Source: Tritrichomonas musculus (taxonomy: Eukaryota > Parabasalia > Tritrichomonadida > Tritrichomonadidae). Taken from it: 64,000 nucleotides of DNA. The DNA lies in assembly GCA_039105265.1 (NCBI GenBank), contig JAPFFF010000020.1:1815001-1879000 (forward strand), in the 5' to 3' direction. The first letter of the stretch is position 1. The number at the start of each line of letters is the position of its first letter. Under the pieces are notes generated by a model. It made no database searches and was not told the DNA's origin. It was given only the letters and a program-made list of their open reading frames with translations. A program made the position numbers and the translations under genes. Below are positions 30,401 to 41,554 of this stretch, in pieces.

Positions 30401-31518
30401 CATGGAACAATTATACCAATTATGCTGGTGTTGTTGTTGCATATCGGAAATCATATGTTGATGGTACAAAAAAAGATGAACGATATAAGATAGTAAATGG
30501 AACATTTGTAGAAATTGATGAAAAAGAATTTAGTGAATTAACCAAAGAAGAAATTTCACCACCAATTGCATATCCATCATATGCGAATGCATATAGACAT
30601 TCATATGAATTCCCAGATAATAAAGCATATGAAACTGATTACTTCTATACAAGAACATATGGTTATAGTTATGTAAGTGATAAGCCAACAATTGTTACCA
30701 CATGGGATAGTGGAGTTTCACTTTTATCCACTAATTTCATAGCTGAAAATGAAAATTTTGTAATTGATAATTTATTCAAAGAAGGCTTTGATAATTTTAT
30801 TCATCCTAATCCATATACAGCTAAAGGAACTTATTTCAATATTGATATGGGAAAAAAAATTCAAGCTAGTTCAATTACATTTAATGGTAGATTACCAAAT
30901 GGAGCAACAAATACTCAACAAGGATTTCCACATGAATTTGCAATCTACATTAGTAATGATAATAAAGAATATGTTAAAGTAGGCGATTTTGTTAATAATG
31001 ATGGTAGTGGTAATAATGATGAAAGAGCTGTAAATGTTGAAATTGGTATGTCAATTACATTTAGATATATTAATATTACTATTGAATCTTCTAATAGTAA
31101 TACAGGACGTATAATTTTAAGTCGAATTAAATTTTCTTATACTTTGAATTTGCAAGCTCATGACAATAATGTTAAAATTATTAATAGTGATGAAGTTAGT
31201 TGTTACGGACAATGGGAAACTAAACCAGCATTCTCATCATTTGGTCACGTTTACGTTGGTAAAAAAAATAGCCATATTAAATTCGAATTCACTGGTACTA
31301 GATTAGGTATTCTGACATCTAAAAGATTCAAAACAAATTATCAAGTTAATATTGATGGTAAAACAGTTAATTCAATCGAGGTAAAAGAATTTACTAAAGA
31401 ATTTGGTATTACTTATATCTCTGAACGACTTAGTAATAAAAATCACATGGTTGAAATACAATGTAATGGTGAAGCTAACTTTGATTGTTTCACTTATTAC
31501 ACTGATCCTGATGAATAA
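27451..31518 (+). CDS. M60-like (enhancin-type) metallopeptidase, membrane anchored
   Basis: From the ATG at 27451 the product is 1,355 aa. A short cytosolic tail of about 45 residues ends in Lys/Arg. One hydrophobic span (about 50-72, 'IILISVCAGVVALLVLILGL') then gives a type II orientation with the rest outside. The M60 catalytic domain carries the gluzincin motif HEYHH at residues 466-470 (HExxH) and a downstream Glu in 'GDGGEVTNNA' as probable third ligand. Later come beta-rich modules, a discoidin-like (F5/8 C) module at about 1090-1220 and a final carbohydrate-binding-like module. M60 enzymes cleave mucin-type glycoproteins and are expanded in mucosal trichomonads. The frame extends to a TTG at 27421, but the first ATG is preferred. 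Confidence 0.93.
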   Translation: MTSQTSLFSLDEGTDSFVAGSSGSNIKNKFNDFMDKVRYDKKTRIILISVCAGVVALLVLILGLVFGLRAANKNKVLFVNKYPTISIATYYGEITGKCNRVKPVEGILNEGICPNYPKYGYTLSSVIGSTDDKVQSRTKLVEESSYLAAYGTSNANTGELTSEKYTWMDKDGYLFQGTVLNPVKSQQKYDALKSKIGEQRRLYKHTGSIGNYLGNVSDNEQGVVKKIILNPRRHSRCYSVTGLYAPPGEVIKVEFSKADMEATGGIVIHIGQALFNGQANNIWEDKNQMQRMPHLLNTMTINKNTATLDEKTNIYTSYIGSFIGGPIYIRHTSAIITVTISGAVPYPHFILGVTTKEMYEESLKSSAPYFDLEVWDLGVLHSGPRIYSDPFSYDEIYRAAILWDKVSTVTTYNNIQAVVFLYDPFVAAGAAVAFPGRSSVNCPSGWMGSSLNYNSIVTVGAWGNFHEYHHNFQGYGVGDGGEVTNNALNLVSYALFTKISSNRRIGNYGAEGLDCWTSYTSSLYPLSEVLKIKYSDQSPSNGNKGLALYACLLHNFGPDAFTKVKGAGGGQSYSNYMNKWQQETHNNMYYYFNELLGGTGISDDADSKYSIFVPINCIYQTGRSYLYYNETTDKYDKKYFISMRPFVIPYGEPFDIDLGKYTIDNGQYQSGSILLPTNPDRSDRFDYTIKSISNPKNGQLKKIDDLHYQYIPDKNSDYLTSGEIKVTLGISDKKNQLKVDDVDLTLEFEMSHEKLKTTLQRTIYTYDESKMYKDATEAYNNKFNGYNNKEEVAHTNPTQNCNTDIWHYLLNEPHDKHPDAPEYYFIHDNVIEVIDGKLYFSDNSKYRVYLRGRHNLAVYYSLDGNNYELGATIKKTYSSSDRFQTNDNLTYFDVEFLEGGSVIVETYQNEKVLTKSYKLNADKNGDIRNFLYFQEVLIDEAVSKPSFIGLGFSEWVVAIFSLSTNYLDKDCNEVSENDPNAYISWNNYTNYAGVVVAYRKSYVDGTKKDERYKIVNGTFVEIDEKEFSELTKEEISPPIAYPSYANAYRHSYEFPDNKAYETDYFYTRTYGYSYVSDKPTIVTTWDSGVSLLSTNFIAENENFVIDNLFKEGFDNFIHPNPYTAKGTYFNIDMGKKIQASSITFNGRLPNGATNTQQGFPHEFAIYISNDNKEYVKVGDFVNNDGSGNNDERAVNVEIGMSITFRYINITIESSNSNTGRIILSRIKFSYTLNLQAHDNNVKIINSDEVSCYGQWETKPAFSSFGHVYVGKKNSHIKFEFTGTRLGILTSKRFKTNYQVNIDGKTVNSIEVKEFTKEFGITYISERLSNKNHMVEIQCNGEANFDCFTYYTDPDE

Positions 31519-33343
31519 AGGTTTTTTTCCTTTTTTATTTTTATTTTGTTTTTGTATATTTTTGTATTCGCCAAAAAATGTGTGAACCCAAATATGTAAA
31601 AAAAAAAAAAAGTGTTCGAGTTATATTTCTATAATATTAGCACAAATTCATAGATAACAATCAAATTAATTAAAACTCGCATTTACAAAAAAAAAAAAAA
31701 TCTAGTTTTACTCCAAATGTGCAAATCAATGGAATAATTTTTTTATCTATGCATATCATCAATTGTAATTAATTGTTAGATTATTTATTAATATCGGAAT
31801 TTCTTGAATACATAATCTCGAAATATCGTATTTTAATAAAATTTGTAAAATTTTGTATTTTTTGATAAAACCTCATTTCTGATTAATTATTAAGCCATTT
31901 AACAGATGTTTAAGACATAACAGCTTATGTTTAGACATGTATATAATATGCTGTTAATCATTCTCATAAAATGCCTAAATTTTTTGACTGTTTATATTAA
32001 TATTACATTTGGATGAAAAATCGATTTGAAAAAAAATAAAAGATATTCAATTGCATAATAAAGACAAACATAGTGCATAGAAATATATGGTATATATAAT
32101 TTTTAACAAGATATAAATGAAAAACTTTTTTGTCATCCGCTTAGATTTTCAAGACGTTTCTGTTTAATTTTGATTTTTGATGATATCTTAAACAAATAAA
32201 TATTTTTATTCGATTAATAAGAATTATTTAACATTTTTTATGGATAATGCACTTATTTTCTTTTTGATAACTGCATATTCTATTTATATTTTGAGATAAA
32301 CAAATTTCAAAAATTAAAAGGTTGACAAAAGGCAATCTGAAAATTTTTATTTCAGTTTTCCCATAAAAACTTCCTATTAATTCATTTCTATTATAAGCAA
32401 CAATATAAATTTTTACATGATTCTTAGAAATAGCATGTTGTATAATAAAATAAATGAGCATTCCTTGGAATGAATTTATAAACGGTCACTTTTTTTAAAA
32501 ATTTTCTGATTTTACAATCATTATGTCTGATGAATCATTGAAAACTATAATATTCGATGTATAATGAAATGATGAAAACATTAATATGAATAAATAAAAG
32601 AAAAACATCAATAATCTTGAAATAATTGATTTTCAATTTTTAGTATTATTCGATGAATAACTAATGATATATAAAGCAAATTGGTTAGTAACTTTATTTT
32701 TTATATTATACATATAATTACAAATATGTTGATACTATTTATTATAAATAATATTTATCACATATTGAAAAAAATTCACTTTTTAAGTTTTTAAAATTTT
32801 TTTTTTTCAGAAAAAGAGCGTTACCACTTTAAAATACGTTACCACTTTAAATTAATATCTGTAAGTTGCATTTGTAAATTATGGTTCTCATTTTGAAAAT
32901 TTTTTCATCAATCGAAATAATCAAATGTATCTTGTGTTTTTGAGATAGAGCAAGAGAGTATATTTTTTAATCAGTTTATTCTTGTTCTCTGAAGTAGTTA
33001 TGTTAATTTGGCAATGACCTGATCATTGATTTGTTTTTTCTGTTTATAATTTGTTTTATGTCTTGTTAAAAATAAAATTTCTTGTCGGTATTGTATTGAT
33101 GATGTTGAATGTGCTTTATCAAAAACATTGGAAGCGAAATTGGGGCATATATAAATTATTTAACTGTAATTGTATATGAAATCAATTTTTATTAATAAAC
33201 ATAAAAAAACAAAAATAAAAAAAAAAAATTTTCTGTCACTTTTTCATATCTTTTGATGTTTGTTGGGGCACTTTTTTAATTTATCACTGTCTTTTCTAGT
33301 GTTGATGTGATGAATGAGGTGGTGAAAAAAAGCAGACTCGAAT
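31519..33343. other. long A+T-rich spacer
   Basis: About 1.8 kb without a convincing gene or relic. It holds several A/T homopolymers and a short direct repeat CGTTACCACTTTAAA near 32818-32851. Confidence 0.5.
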
Positions 33344-34637
33344 TTATTTCTTCTTTTGTGAAATGGATAGAATCGATGGTGTCTGCTCGCTGATGCCTTG
33401 AAGTGATGCAATGACATTATCTGCTGATGCTTCCGATGATGAATTTGGCACAAGGAGAGATGTGTTTGATTCGGTGGATGACACTGACACTGATGATGGT
33501 GTTCCTGTTGCAATTGAGCTTGAGCACTGCCCTGATGCAGATACAGAGTTCACTGAATTTTTTGGCATTTCTTCACAAACCTTCATCTGGATGCACGGCA
33601 TGCTGCTCGAGCTGCTGATCGATGATTGTAATGAGCGTTGTGGTTCAAGATGGCTTCGTGTTTGGACAATTTTGCTGCTTCCAAATGATGATGCGTTTTT
33701 GTAATTTTCTGTGTCAGACTTCTTCCTACCGGATGTTGTTGATGTTGTTGTTGAATTTCCTGTAGACTTGACAATGTCGAATTTGACATCTGTGTGACTT
33801 GGTGAATGTGATTCTTCTTGATTTTGAATGCTTTTTTCTTTATCGGTAGAAATTTTCGTTGATGATTTATCGGAGGTGTCACTTTTTTGGATCATTTCTG
33901 ATTTTTTTTTTTCGTCGTCTCTCGTCCATACAACCTGAACTACTTCGTTATCTGTGTTAGAATTGATGTCACTTTTCTTCTTTCCTTCGTTGTCGGTGGA
34001 ACTTGAATCACTGCTGACTCCTCTGAATGTTGATATTTTCAATACTTTGTTATCGTCGATTTCTTTTTCTTTCTTCTCATCAAGTTCGGTGGCATCTAAT
34101 GCAACTGCCTTTCGATCGACTTTCATCCTTACTCGTGATCTAGGAAATGCGTTCAACTTACGTGAGTTTGGTGCGTAACATGTGCCGAATTTCTGCATGC
34201 GACGTCTGCTTTGAATAGATTGGAAGACATCTCCTTCTTCGATCGTGGCTGACAATCTCTTGGCGTTAGAAACTGCTGTGTGGAAAAGACGACCATGAAG
34301 CTCGCTTTGTGCGTTGCAAACGTATGTGTGTTTGATCTCTTGTGGAAGTTGAACAAGGAAAATCTTTAAATATTTGAGTTAATTCTGATTCATTGAATAA
34401 ACGAAGATGGCGGATGGCTGGTTCCCAAAATTCTATTAAGATATGAATATCATGTAAATAGTTTTGTTCTGTTTCTTGAACTTCTTGTAATACACTTATT
34501 CGTTTTTTAATTAATTTGTAGGACGATTCGGATAATTTAAAGGAAAATAAAATATTTGTCGTTCTGGCTTTGCTGATAATCGATTTTGCTGAATCGGTAA
34601 GATCAAAAGATTTGGTTGACGGATTTGAATGGAACAT
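33344..34637 (-). pseudogene. RhoGEF (DH-PH) gene with internal deletion
   Basis: Two minus-strand frames abut. The upstream one (ATG at 34637) gives a leader and then the opening helix of a DH domain, 'RISVLQEVQETEQNYLHDIHILIEF..AIRHLRLF'. It switches near 34360-34385 into a second frame starting 'IFLVQLPQEIKHTYVCNAQSELHGRLF', which fits the last strands and helix of a PH domain. A 300-aa Ser/Thr/Lys-rich tail ends at 33344. A working DH-PH unit needs about 300 residues and only about 90 remain, so most of the exchange-factor core is gone and the frame changes at the join. RhoGEFs activate Rho/Rac GTPases; this copy cannot. An assembly error is an alternative. Confidence 0.75.
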
Positions 34638-35077
34638 AAAAACCTGTTAATTTTAATTCTGGTTGATATTTTTTTTTGATTTACATCGTTCTTGAGATTT
34701 AGAGAAGCTAGAGTTGCGAAACATTAGTAATATTTTTCCTTCGGTTTGTTCAAAAACTGACTACTTGTATTAATCAACGTGTGAACTTTGTAAAAATGCA
34801 AGGAGAAATATTTCAAAATATTCTATAAGTTCTTAGAAAAAGATTAAAATGCATTTATCTTTAGAATAATCCTATTTTCTATTAACATTATAATATTTAT
34901 AAGTGAGAAAATATCATTTAATTTCATATTTTAATATTTTAATATTATTTATAAATAATCATTATTCAATGAAAAAACCTTAACTTTTTATTTTTTTAAT
35001 AACGTGCAAAATAAACGGTTTCGGTTTGCATTTGTTATATGCATTTAAAAAAAAAGGTCAACAAGTTAGCATAAAAC
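34638..35077. other. intergenic spacer
   Basis: A+T-rich flank of the RhoGEF relic and the first kinase relic. I see nothing else in it. Confidence 0.5.
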
Positions 35078-35377
35078 GTCTTTAAATAGTTGAAAATAAC
35101 CAGTAATATTTCTTCTGCAATCAACAATCTCTCTAAAATAAATCATCCAAAAATTGTTAATTCTTCAAAATTGATAATTTTAACTTATAATTCTGATCAA
35201 CAAAATGGGGAAATCAAAGGCCATCTAGAAAAAGAAGTGAAAATTCAAGATAGAAAAGAAAGTGAAATACTAAAAAACGTTCCTCTTTATATGTCTCCCG
35301 AAACATTAGAACAATCAAAGCTAACCAAAGCATCAAATGTTTACTCATTTTCTCTAATATTTACATTGCATCAATGA
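35078..35377 (+). pseudogene. protein kinase fragment (TKL-like), decayed
   Basis: 'INNLSKINHPKIVN' resembles the alphaC-beta4 step of trichomonad TKL kinases. It is followed too soon by 'KNVPLYMSPETLE' and 'ASNVYSFSLIF', the activation-loop end and helix F. The catalytic HRD and DFG region between them is missing. It is an internally deleted copy, in tandem with the larger relic downstream. Confidence 0.6.
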
Positions 35378-35599
35378 ATAAAAAAAAAATAAAACATATA
35401 TTCAAGCAGACCACTTCATAAACATTCAATCAGATACATTTAAATTAGTAAAACTTAAAGATGAAAATCTTCCAAAAAAACAACTCAACAACGCCAAACC
35501 AAGAAAACAAGACAAATAAAATAAATGAGATAAATCAATAAGAAACAGTAAACAAAGAAAACAAGAAAAACAAAGAAAATGAGATAAATCAAGAAAATT

Positions 35600-37285
35600 T
35601 GAATAAAAATTTCATCGATATTTATATATTTTTTAAAGTAAAGTTCATTGTATGTGATTCTTTTGGTAAAGTTTTTAAAGTCAAAGAAATTTCCACAGGC
35701 GAAATATTTGCAGCAAAAATTATCAGCAGCAATTTTGGCAGTGATTATGCGAATAATAATGAAGCATTAAACTTTTTTTTTTTTTTTTCGCGAAATTAAA
35801 TTAATGTCAGCATTAAATCATCCTTCAATTATTTGGATTCTGTGGATACAGTCCTGTTGATTTTGAAAGATCTCCATATCCAACAACCATCATTGAATTT
35901 GCACAAAATAGAACACTGAGTGATATTCTAAACCTCGAAAAATCTGGTCTTTCGCCACAATTGTTTGATGAAACTCATAAACTGATAAATATATATGGAA
36001 TTGCATCCTGTATGCTTTACTTACATGCCAATAATATCATTCATCGTGATTTGAAGCCAGATAACATTTTTGATAGATGATCACATGTTTCCAAAAATAG
36101 CTGATTTTGGTTTATCAAAAGCAGAAAAAGCGCAAAATACCACATCAAAAAATTTTCAACAAAAATCCATTCCAGTAATGAAAGGTATCCTACAATATAT
36201 GTCACCTGAAAGTCTTAATAAACTAACGTATTCAAAATCCAAATGATGTTTTTGCATTTTCAATTTTACTCTATGAGATTCTAACATTAAATTCTCCTTA
36301 TCAAATTCATAATCTAAATCTATTATTAGTCAAAATTGTTATTAAAGGAGAAAGGCCAGAAATAACGCAAGATATTCCAGAATTATATCAGAATCTTCTC
36401 AAAATATGCTGGTCTACAAACACAGACGAAAGACTAACTTTTGAAGAAATTGTTTATGATCTTTAAAAACAATAAAGCATATATCACAGAATCTATCGAT
36501 GAAGATGAATATTATGATTATATTGATTTTATAGAGAACTCTAAAGCATTATTTGATTTAAACAATTCTATTCGCTTCAAAGAAATTTGCTGAAGGAATC
36601 CAAAAGATTAAATAATTTAAAAAATTTAACATTCATAAAAGTCAGACCAGTGATATATCAGAAAGTGAATATGATGATGATGAACAAATTGACGAAACAA
36701 ATATTGAAGATATTATAAATTAAGAAATTAAAATTGATGATGAAGGGATTTTTAACATGAAAATTGATCAAAATAAAAAAGATAATGAAAATAGCAATAA
36801 TAACTTAAGCATGAAAGTTAATCAAAATAAAAAAAAATTATCTTCTCGAAGATAATTTTCAAGACATTAGATAAAAGATCATAGGAAATAAAGAAGAAAA
36901 TGAAGAAAATAATTCCCAAAAATATTGAAAAAGCCAATTCATATCTAAAAAGTAAATTAAATGAAATAAAATGATATTATTTTGCTTTTTTATGAGAAAA
37001 TATTGAAACATGAAAAAACAATATGAAAAAAATTATAAATTTATTCAAAAAAGTGCTAAGAATGGAAATGTAGAAGCAATGTATGAGTGTGGTAGAATGT
37101 TATTTTGTGTAAAATGTTGCAAAGCAAATGAAGAAAAATCTATTGAATACTTTAACCTTTTGAAAACAAATGGATTTGAGAAAAGCAAACAATTTTTAAT
37201 GGTTTTTCAGAAATTCAATGACATAAATGATTTTAATACTCTTGATAATGAGATAAAATTGCTTTTAATATCTCAAGTTTTATAA
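35600..37285 (+). pseudogene. TKL-type kinase with Sel1 tail, multiply frameshifted
   Basis: Scattered over three frames are a glycine loop remnant ('SFGKVFKVKEISTGEIFAAKI'), 'ALNHPSI', 'LINIYGIASCMLYLHANN' with 'IIHRDLKPDNIF', 'KIADFGLSKA', 'GILQYMSPES' and 'LLVKIVIKGERPEIT...CW'. Together these cover a whole kinase of the trichomonad TKL class. After about 36480 an Asp/Glu/Asn-rich linker leads to a Sel1-like unit ('FIQKSAKNGNVEAMYECGRML', 37010-37285). Several frameshifts and stops are present, so it is dead. The kinase-Sel1 order matches the intact gene at 57119-60859, but the kinase subtype differs. Confidence 0.8.
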
Positions 37286-38098
37286 AAATGATTTTACTTA
37301 TGATTACTTTAATGAAAAAAAACTACCTTTAAGAAGTAGTTTTCTTAGTCGTACAAGTTATATATGGAAAAGAGCTAATATCAAATTTAAAAATGCAGAG
37401 AGATTATTAAATAACAATAACATAAAAGTATTCATCGAAGTTCTTGGCAAATTTGAAAATAGTTTTATTCACTTAGTATATCCGCCAGAAACTGTTAATT
37501 TATTATCAAAGCAGAGTATAAAAATTCCATTTAATGTTATTATTTCTGTTTTTTTTTTTTTTTTTTTTTTATCAAAATCAATTGTAAAAATTGAACATGG
37601 CGCTTTTCAAAATATATCGATTATTCTTGAGATTGATATTCCGCTATCGGTGGTTAAAATCAAATCATTTGCATTCTGTAATTCACGAATAAAGCAAATT
37701 ACGATTCTTCACTCAATAAAATTTCATGTTGTGCTTTTAAAGTTTGTATTCTTTTGAAACGAATAAATTTGCATTCATCGATAAAGCAGCTTTTGAAGGA
37801 TGCAAATCTTTGACCGAAATATCAATTCCTCCTTTAGTAACTAAAATTTTATGTTGTACTTTTTGTGATTGTATATTATTGGCGCTTCCACTTTCAATAA
37901 CAACAATTAAGTATGCAAATTATTGACACAAATATCTATTCCAGCCCAAGTTAAGTCAGTTGGATATCGTGCCTTTTCTGAGTGTGTTTCATTACGACAG
38001 GTTTTCATTTCTTCTCCAGAAACTAAAATTCATGCAAATTCTTTTGAAGAATGCCCATTTTTGAAACTTGTGCAATGTAACTCATTTGACATAAAATA
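37286..38098 (+). pseudogene. BspA-like LRR relic
   Basis: Pieces in different frames show LRR_5 units: 'SIVKIEHGAFQNISIILEIDIP', 'AAFEGCKSLTEISIPPLVTKI' and 'VGYRAFSECVSLRQVFI', ending 'CPFLKLVQCNSFDIK' with TAA at 38096-38098. A leader with 'RTSYIWKRANIKF' precedes them. A T run of about 20 (37551-37570) and frameshifts break the gene. Confidence 0.75.
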
Positions 38099-38640
38099 AA
38101 CATTTTTCTCAATAAAATTAATTAGTACAATTTTTAAATTATTTTTTTTTTGATAGAACTTTATCAATTGATTTTTAAATTTCATATATTTTCAATATTC
38201 ATTTGTTGACATCATTCATTTTGAATGATATAAAATTATGAAAACAGAAATAAAATTTTAATGAAAAGCTTCTTGAGGTTATTCTGCATCATATTGATAT
38301 ATCATTTGCTTTCTTACAAAGCAGAATAATACAAATAACTAAATAATAAAACAAATCTATGAAGAAACAAAAAATAAAAGAAAAACACAAATTCTATTTA
38401 ATATTTGTATTTTGTTTTCTTTATTTGGTTGATTTTCACTACTAAAACAAGTTGAAATTTTATATGAAATATGTTCACTAATCGTGCTTTGACTTCGACT
38501 TGAACTAAACAGAAAATCACTGTTTAATGAAGTAGAAGAACTGTCTGTTAAGAATTATTTACTCAATGAAGAAGTTAACAGTGAAGATGTTGGTGAAAAA
38601 GAAGCTTTTCTAATGACTGTGACTTCCTTATGATCAAAAA
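38099..38640. other. spacer between convergent LRR relics
   Basis: I see nothing beyond A+T-rich sequence. The far end may include the decayed C-terminal tail of the minus-strand relic. Confidence 0.45.
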
Positions 38641-38659
38641 AACAAATCATCATAATAAT

Positions 38660-39783
38660 CAGTCACATAAACTGTTTTGTTTTTAGTGTTTTTAAAAATA
38701 GAAATTAGTGCTTTTTGTGGAATTTTTGAACCAATATAATACACAAATTCAAAATTTGTGAAATAATTAAAAGCCAAATCTGAAAGGCTGGTTAAATTAC
38801 CAAGAATTGTTACCGTTGCTAAACAAGTACAATAGTAAAATATGTTTCCTTATAGCAAAGAAATTTTGTTTGGTATCGTTAAATTTTGTAAACTCGAACA
38901 ACATGAAAATGTACCATACATTATTTTTGAGATATTGTCATGAAAGTGAAGTAAAGTGAAGTTAAATTGATACATCCATAAAATGATAAGTATTCAATTT
39001 TGCTGACTTTTTCTGTGATTGGTATTGCTTTCATAATTTGGCGTTTATAAAACGTTAAATTGCAAATATATTGAATTTTTTTCAGAATTTGAATTGACTG
39101 CAAGTTTACACAGTTAAAAAAATGATTTTTGGTCAATATAATCAACGTTTTCTGTAATTTGAATCGATTTCAATGAAAAAAAATGTGTCGAAAAAGTATT
39201 CACTGATTTGAGTCACTTTTTTTCCGAATTGAAAATGATTGCGCCAAAATTAAATTAAAGGCAAAACAGTTAATGTAATATAAATCAATGAGTATTTGAA
39301 TTGATGCTAAATTTCTTCAATTTCGTGTGATTTTGATGGAATCGAAATTGTAGTAAAAATAGAGCAGTTGCAAAAAGCAAATTGGACAATTGATGACACA
39401 CTTTTTGGTATTTTTATTGATGCCAAATTAGAACAGAAATAAAATGAATAGTTGACAATAAGTGTCACTTTTTCAGGAATTGAAATTGAAAACAAATTTG
39501 CGCATTTGTAAAAAGCATATTCTTTAATAGATGTCACTTTTCATGATATCACAATCGACTTTATCTTCGAACTGGATTCGAATGCGTGGAATCCAATTGA
39601 CTCAACATTATTTGGTATTTCATGTGATGCCAAACTTGAACAGTTAGAAAAAGTGTAATCGCTAATAGATGTCACTTTTCTAGTATTCGCATATATATTA
39701 GGTAAATTCAGAACCAAATCAGAGAAGAATATGAAGTACTTTTGAAAAATAATTATAACAAAAAAGAAAAAATCACATGTCAA
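38660..39783 (-). pseudogene. BspA-like LRR relic
   Basis: Minus-strand pieces at 39541-39783, 39307-39537 and 38921-39145 each encode LRR_5 units: 'ISDYTFSNCSSLASHEIPNNVESIG', 'SIKEYAFYKCANLFSISIPEKVTLI', 'IEYLSFYGCINLTSLYF'. They are separated by stops and frameshifts, and further decayed units continue to about 38700. The repeat phrasing ('SISIPEKVT') differs from the LRR gene at 23.5-25.9 kb, so it comes from another subfamily. It converges with the plus-strand relic ending at 38098. Confidence 0.75.
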
Positions 39784-41554
39784 TTCATATCAGAAAAATG
39801 ATGAAGTTCGTTTGAAATAAAAATCTCATTGTAATATAAAATATCATGTTTTTGCCTGTATTTTAATATATATATATATATATAAAGAAAACGATTATAC
39901 TATTATTTATAAATTCAAAACCTAAAAATATAAAGGATTTATGTAATATAAAAACTTTTTTTCAAAATGTAAAATTTTCTTATGTGTAGGTTATCAAAAA
40001 CACTCCATAAGTGTATCTTGAATATGCAACCATTCTTCCCAGGAAAAAAAGGTAGCATAGCAATTATTTATTCACATTATGATTAAATTTATGATATTAT
40101 TTAAATAATCAATAAATTGAGATAGAATATTAGGAAAATTAGAGAAATCATCTTATCTTGAATAAAAATATGCATTAAAAAGTGTATTAGTATAGAATAT
40201 ATCATTTTAGACAATAAAAATCTTTTTAATTCAATTATTAAAAAAGTTGGAGCTAATATATTAGAGAAAAAATAGTGATTGAGCAAAATTCTCATTTATA
40301 TTTATTTATATTGTATTTTTAGATAATAATCTTTAAAATTACCCTGCATTCATCTTCCTGAAATAAGATCGGATTATTCATAATATAATAAAAAATTTGT
40401 AAATTTCAGGTTTATAAAGGTTCAAAATTGGTTTATAATGCTACTAGATAATTTTAACTTTATTTGAACAGTTAAATTTTTGAAACGATAATTTTTGTAT
40501 TTGATAAGATATTTGATTAAAAAAAAATTCAAAAAAAACTTTATTTGTACCCTTAATAATGATTAACCATGCTAGAAAAGAGTTGATACTGTATTAAAAA
40601 GGCCGAATGTTGACTGATTTAAAAGTTGGGGAAAAATGGTTAAAATTTGCATTTGGAATAAAAATTATTTTATTTGATATATTATATTTATAATACAATA
40701 TTAATTGGAATTATTAATTATTTATAAGTATTTATTCGTTGATCGCAGCTAAATATATGTTTTTATTTTTCAGTCGTCATTGAATTTTTTTGAATAGGAA
40801 TAATTGAAAAAATTAAAATAAAATAAAATATGTATTTTTTATTATAATACTCTTGGGTTTTAACTATTTACATACGCAATTGATCATTTTCTTTTTTGAA
40901 TGGAATGCCAAGTCTTTTCAATTTGAGAATTGGCTAATAAAAGTTTTGATTATTCACTAAAAACTCTTTTTAGAGTTGCAAAGAATGATTTTTTAAACGA
41001 TCATTACTTATGATTCATTTTGAAAATTTGAATTTCAAAGAGAGTTTTCTTTTATTTTAATTGTGAATCTAGAATAAATATTGGATTCAACAAACATGGA
41101 TTTTGATCTTTTTTTCTGAAGTTTTAGGCCTTTTGATGTCTTAATATGTGTTTTAAGAAATGAATTTTGGGACTATTTTCGATTAAACATAGAATTAATA
41201 GATTAGATTTTGTTGGTTAATTCAAAATTAAGCTCCTTAGGCTTGAATATTTCATTTTATGATAATCTCAAGTAAGTTTAAAAAAATAGTTTCTTGTATG
41301 TTTTCATTTATTTATGTATATTTATAGAATATGAAAATTTACAAATTGAGAAAAGAATCCAATATCTCACAAAATTTGTGTAATATCATTGAATTATTTA
41401 ATAATAAATACTTGATTATTTAATATGTTATATAATATAATTATTATCTATTTATTTGTGTAGTTATTTGTATACATTTTATTTCTTTTTTAATTATATA
41501 TTATTAAATAATCAATAAGATATAATAATGTAACAAAAAATAATATCATAATAC
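39784..41554. other. long A+T-rich spacer
   Basis: About 1.8 kb without recognisable genes. A TA microsatellite lies at about 39870-39884. The phrase AGTTGGGGAAAAATGGT near 40625 recurs at 43690-43705 beside Polinton fossil 2. Confidence 0.5.

Noticed and set aside
33411-33704. 97-aa plus-strand ORF opposite the RhoGEF tail
   Set aside because: It is the antisense shadow of a Ser/Thr-rich coding region.
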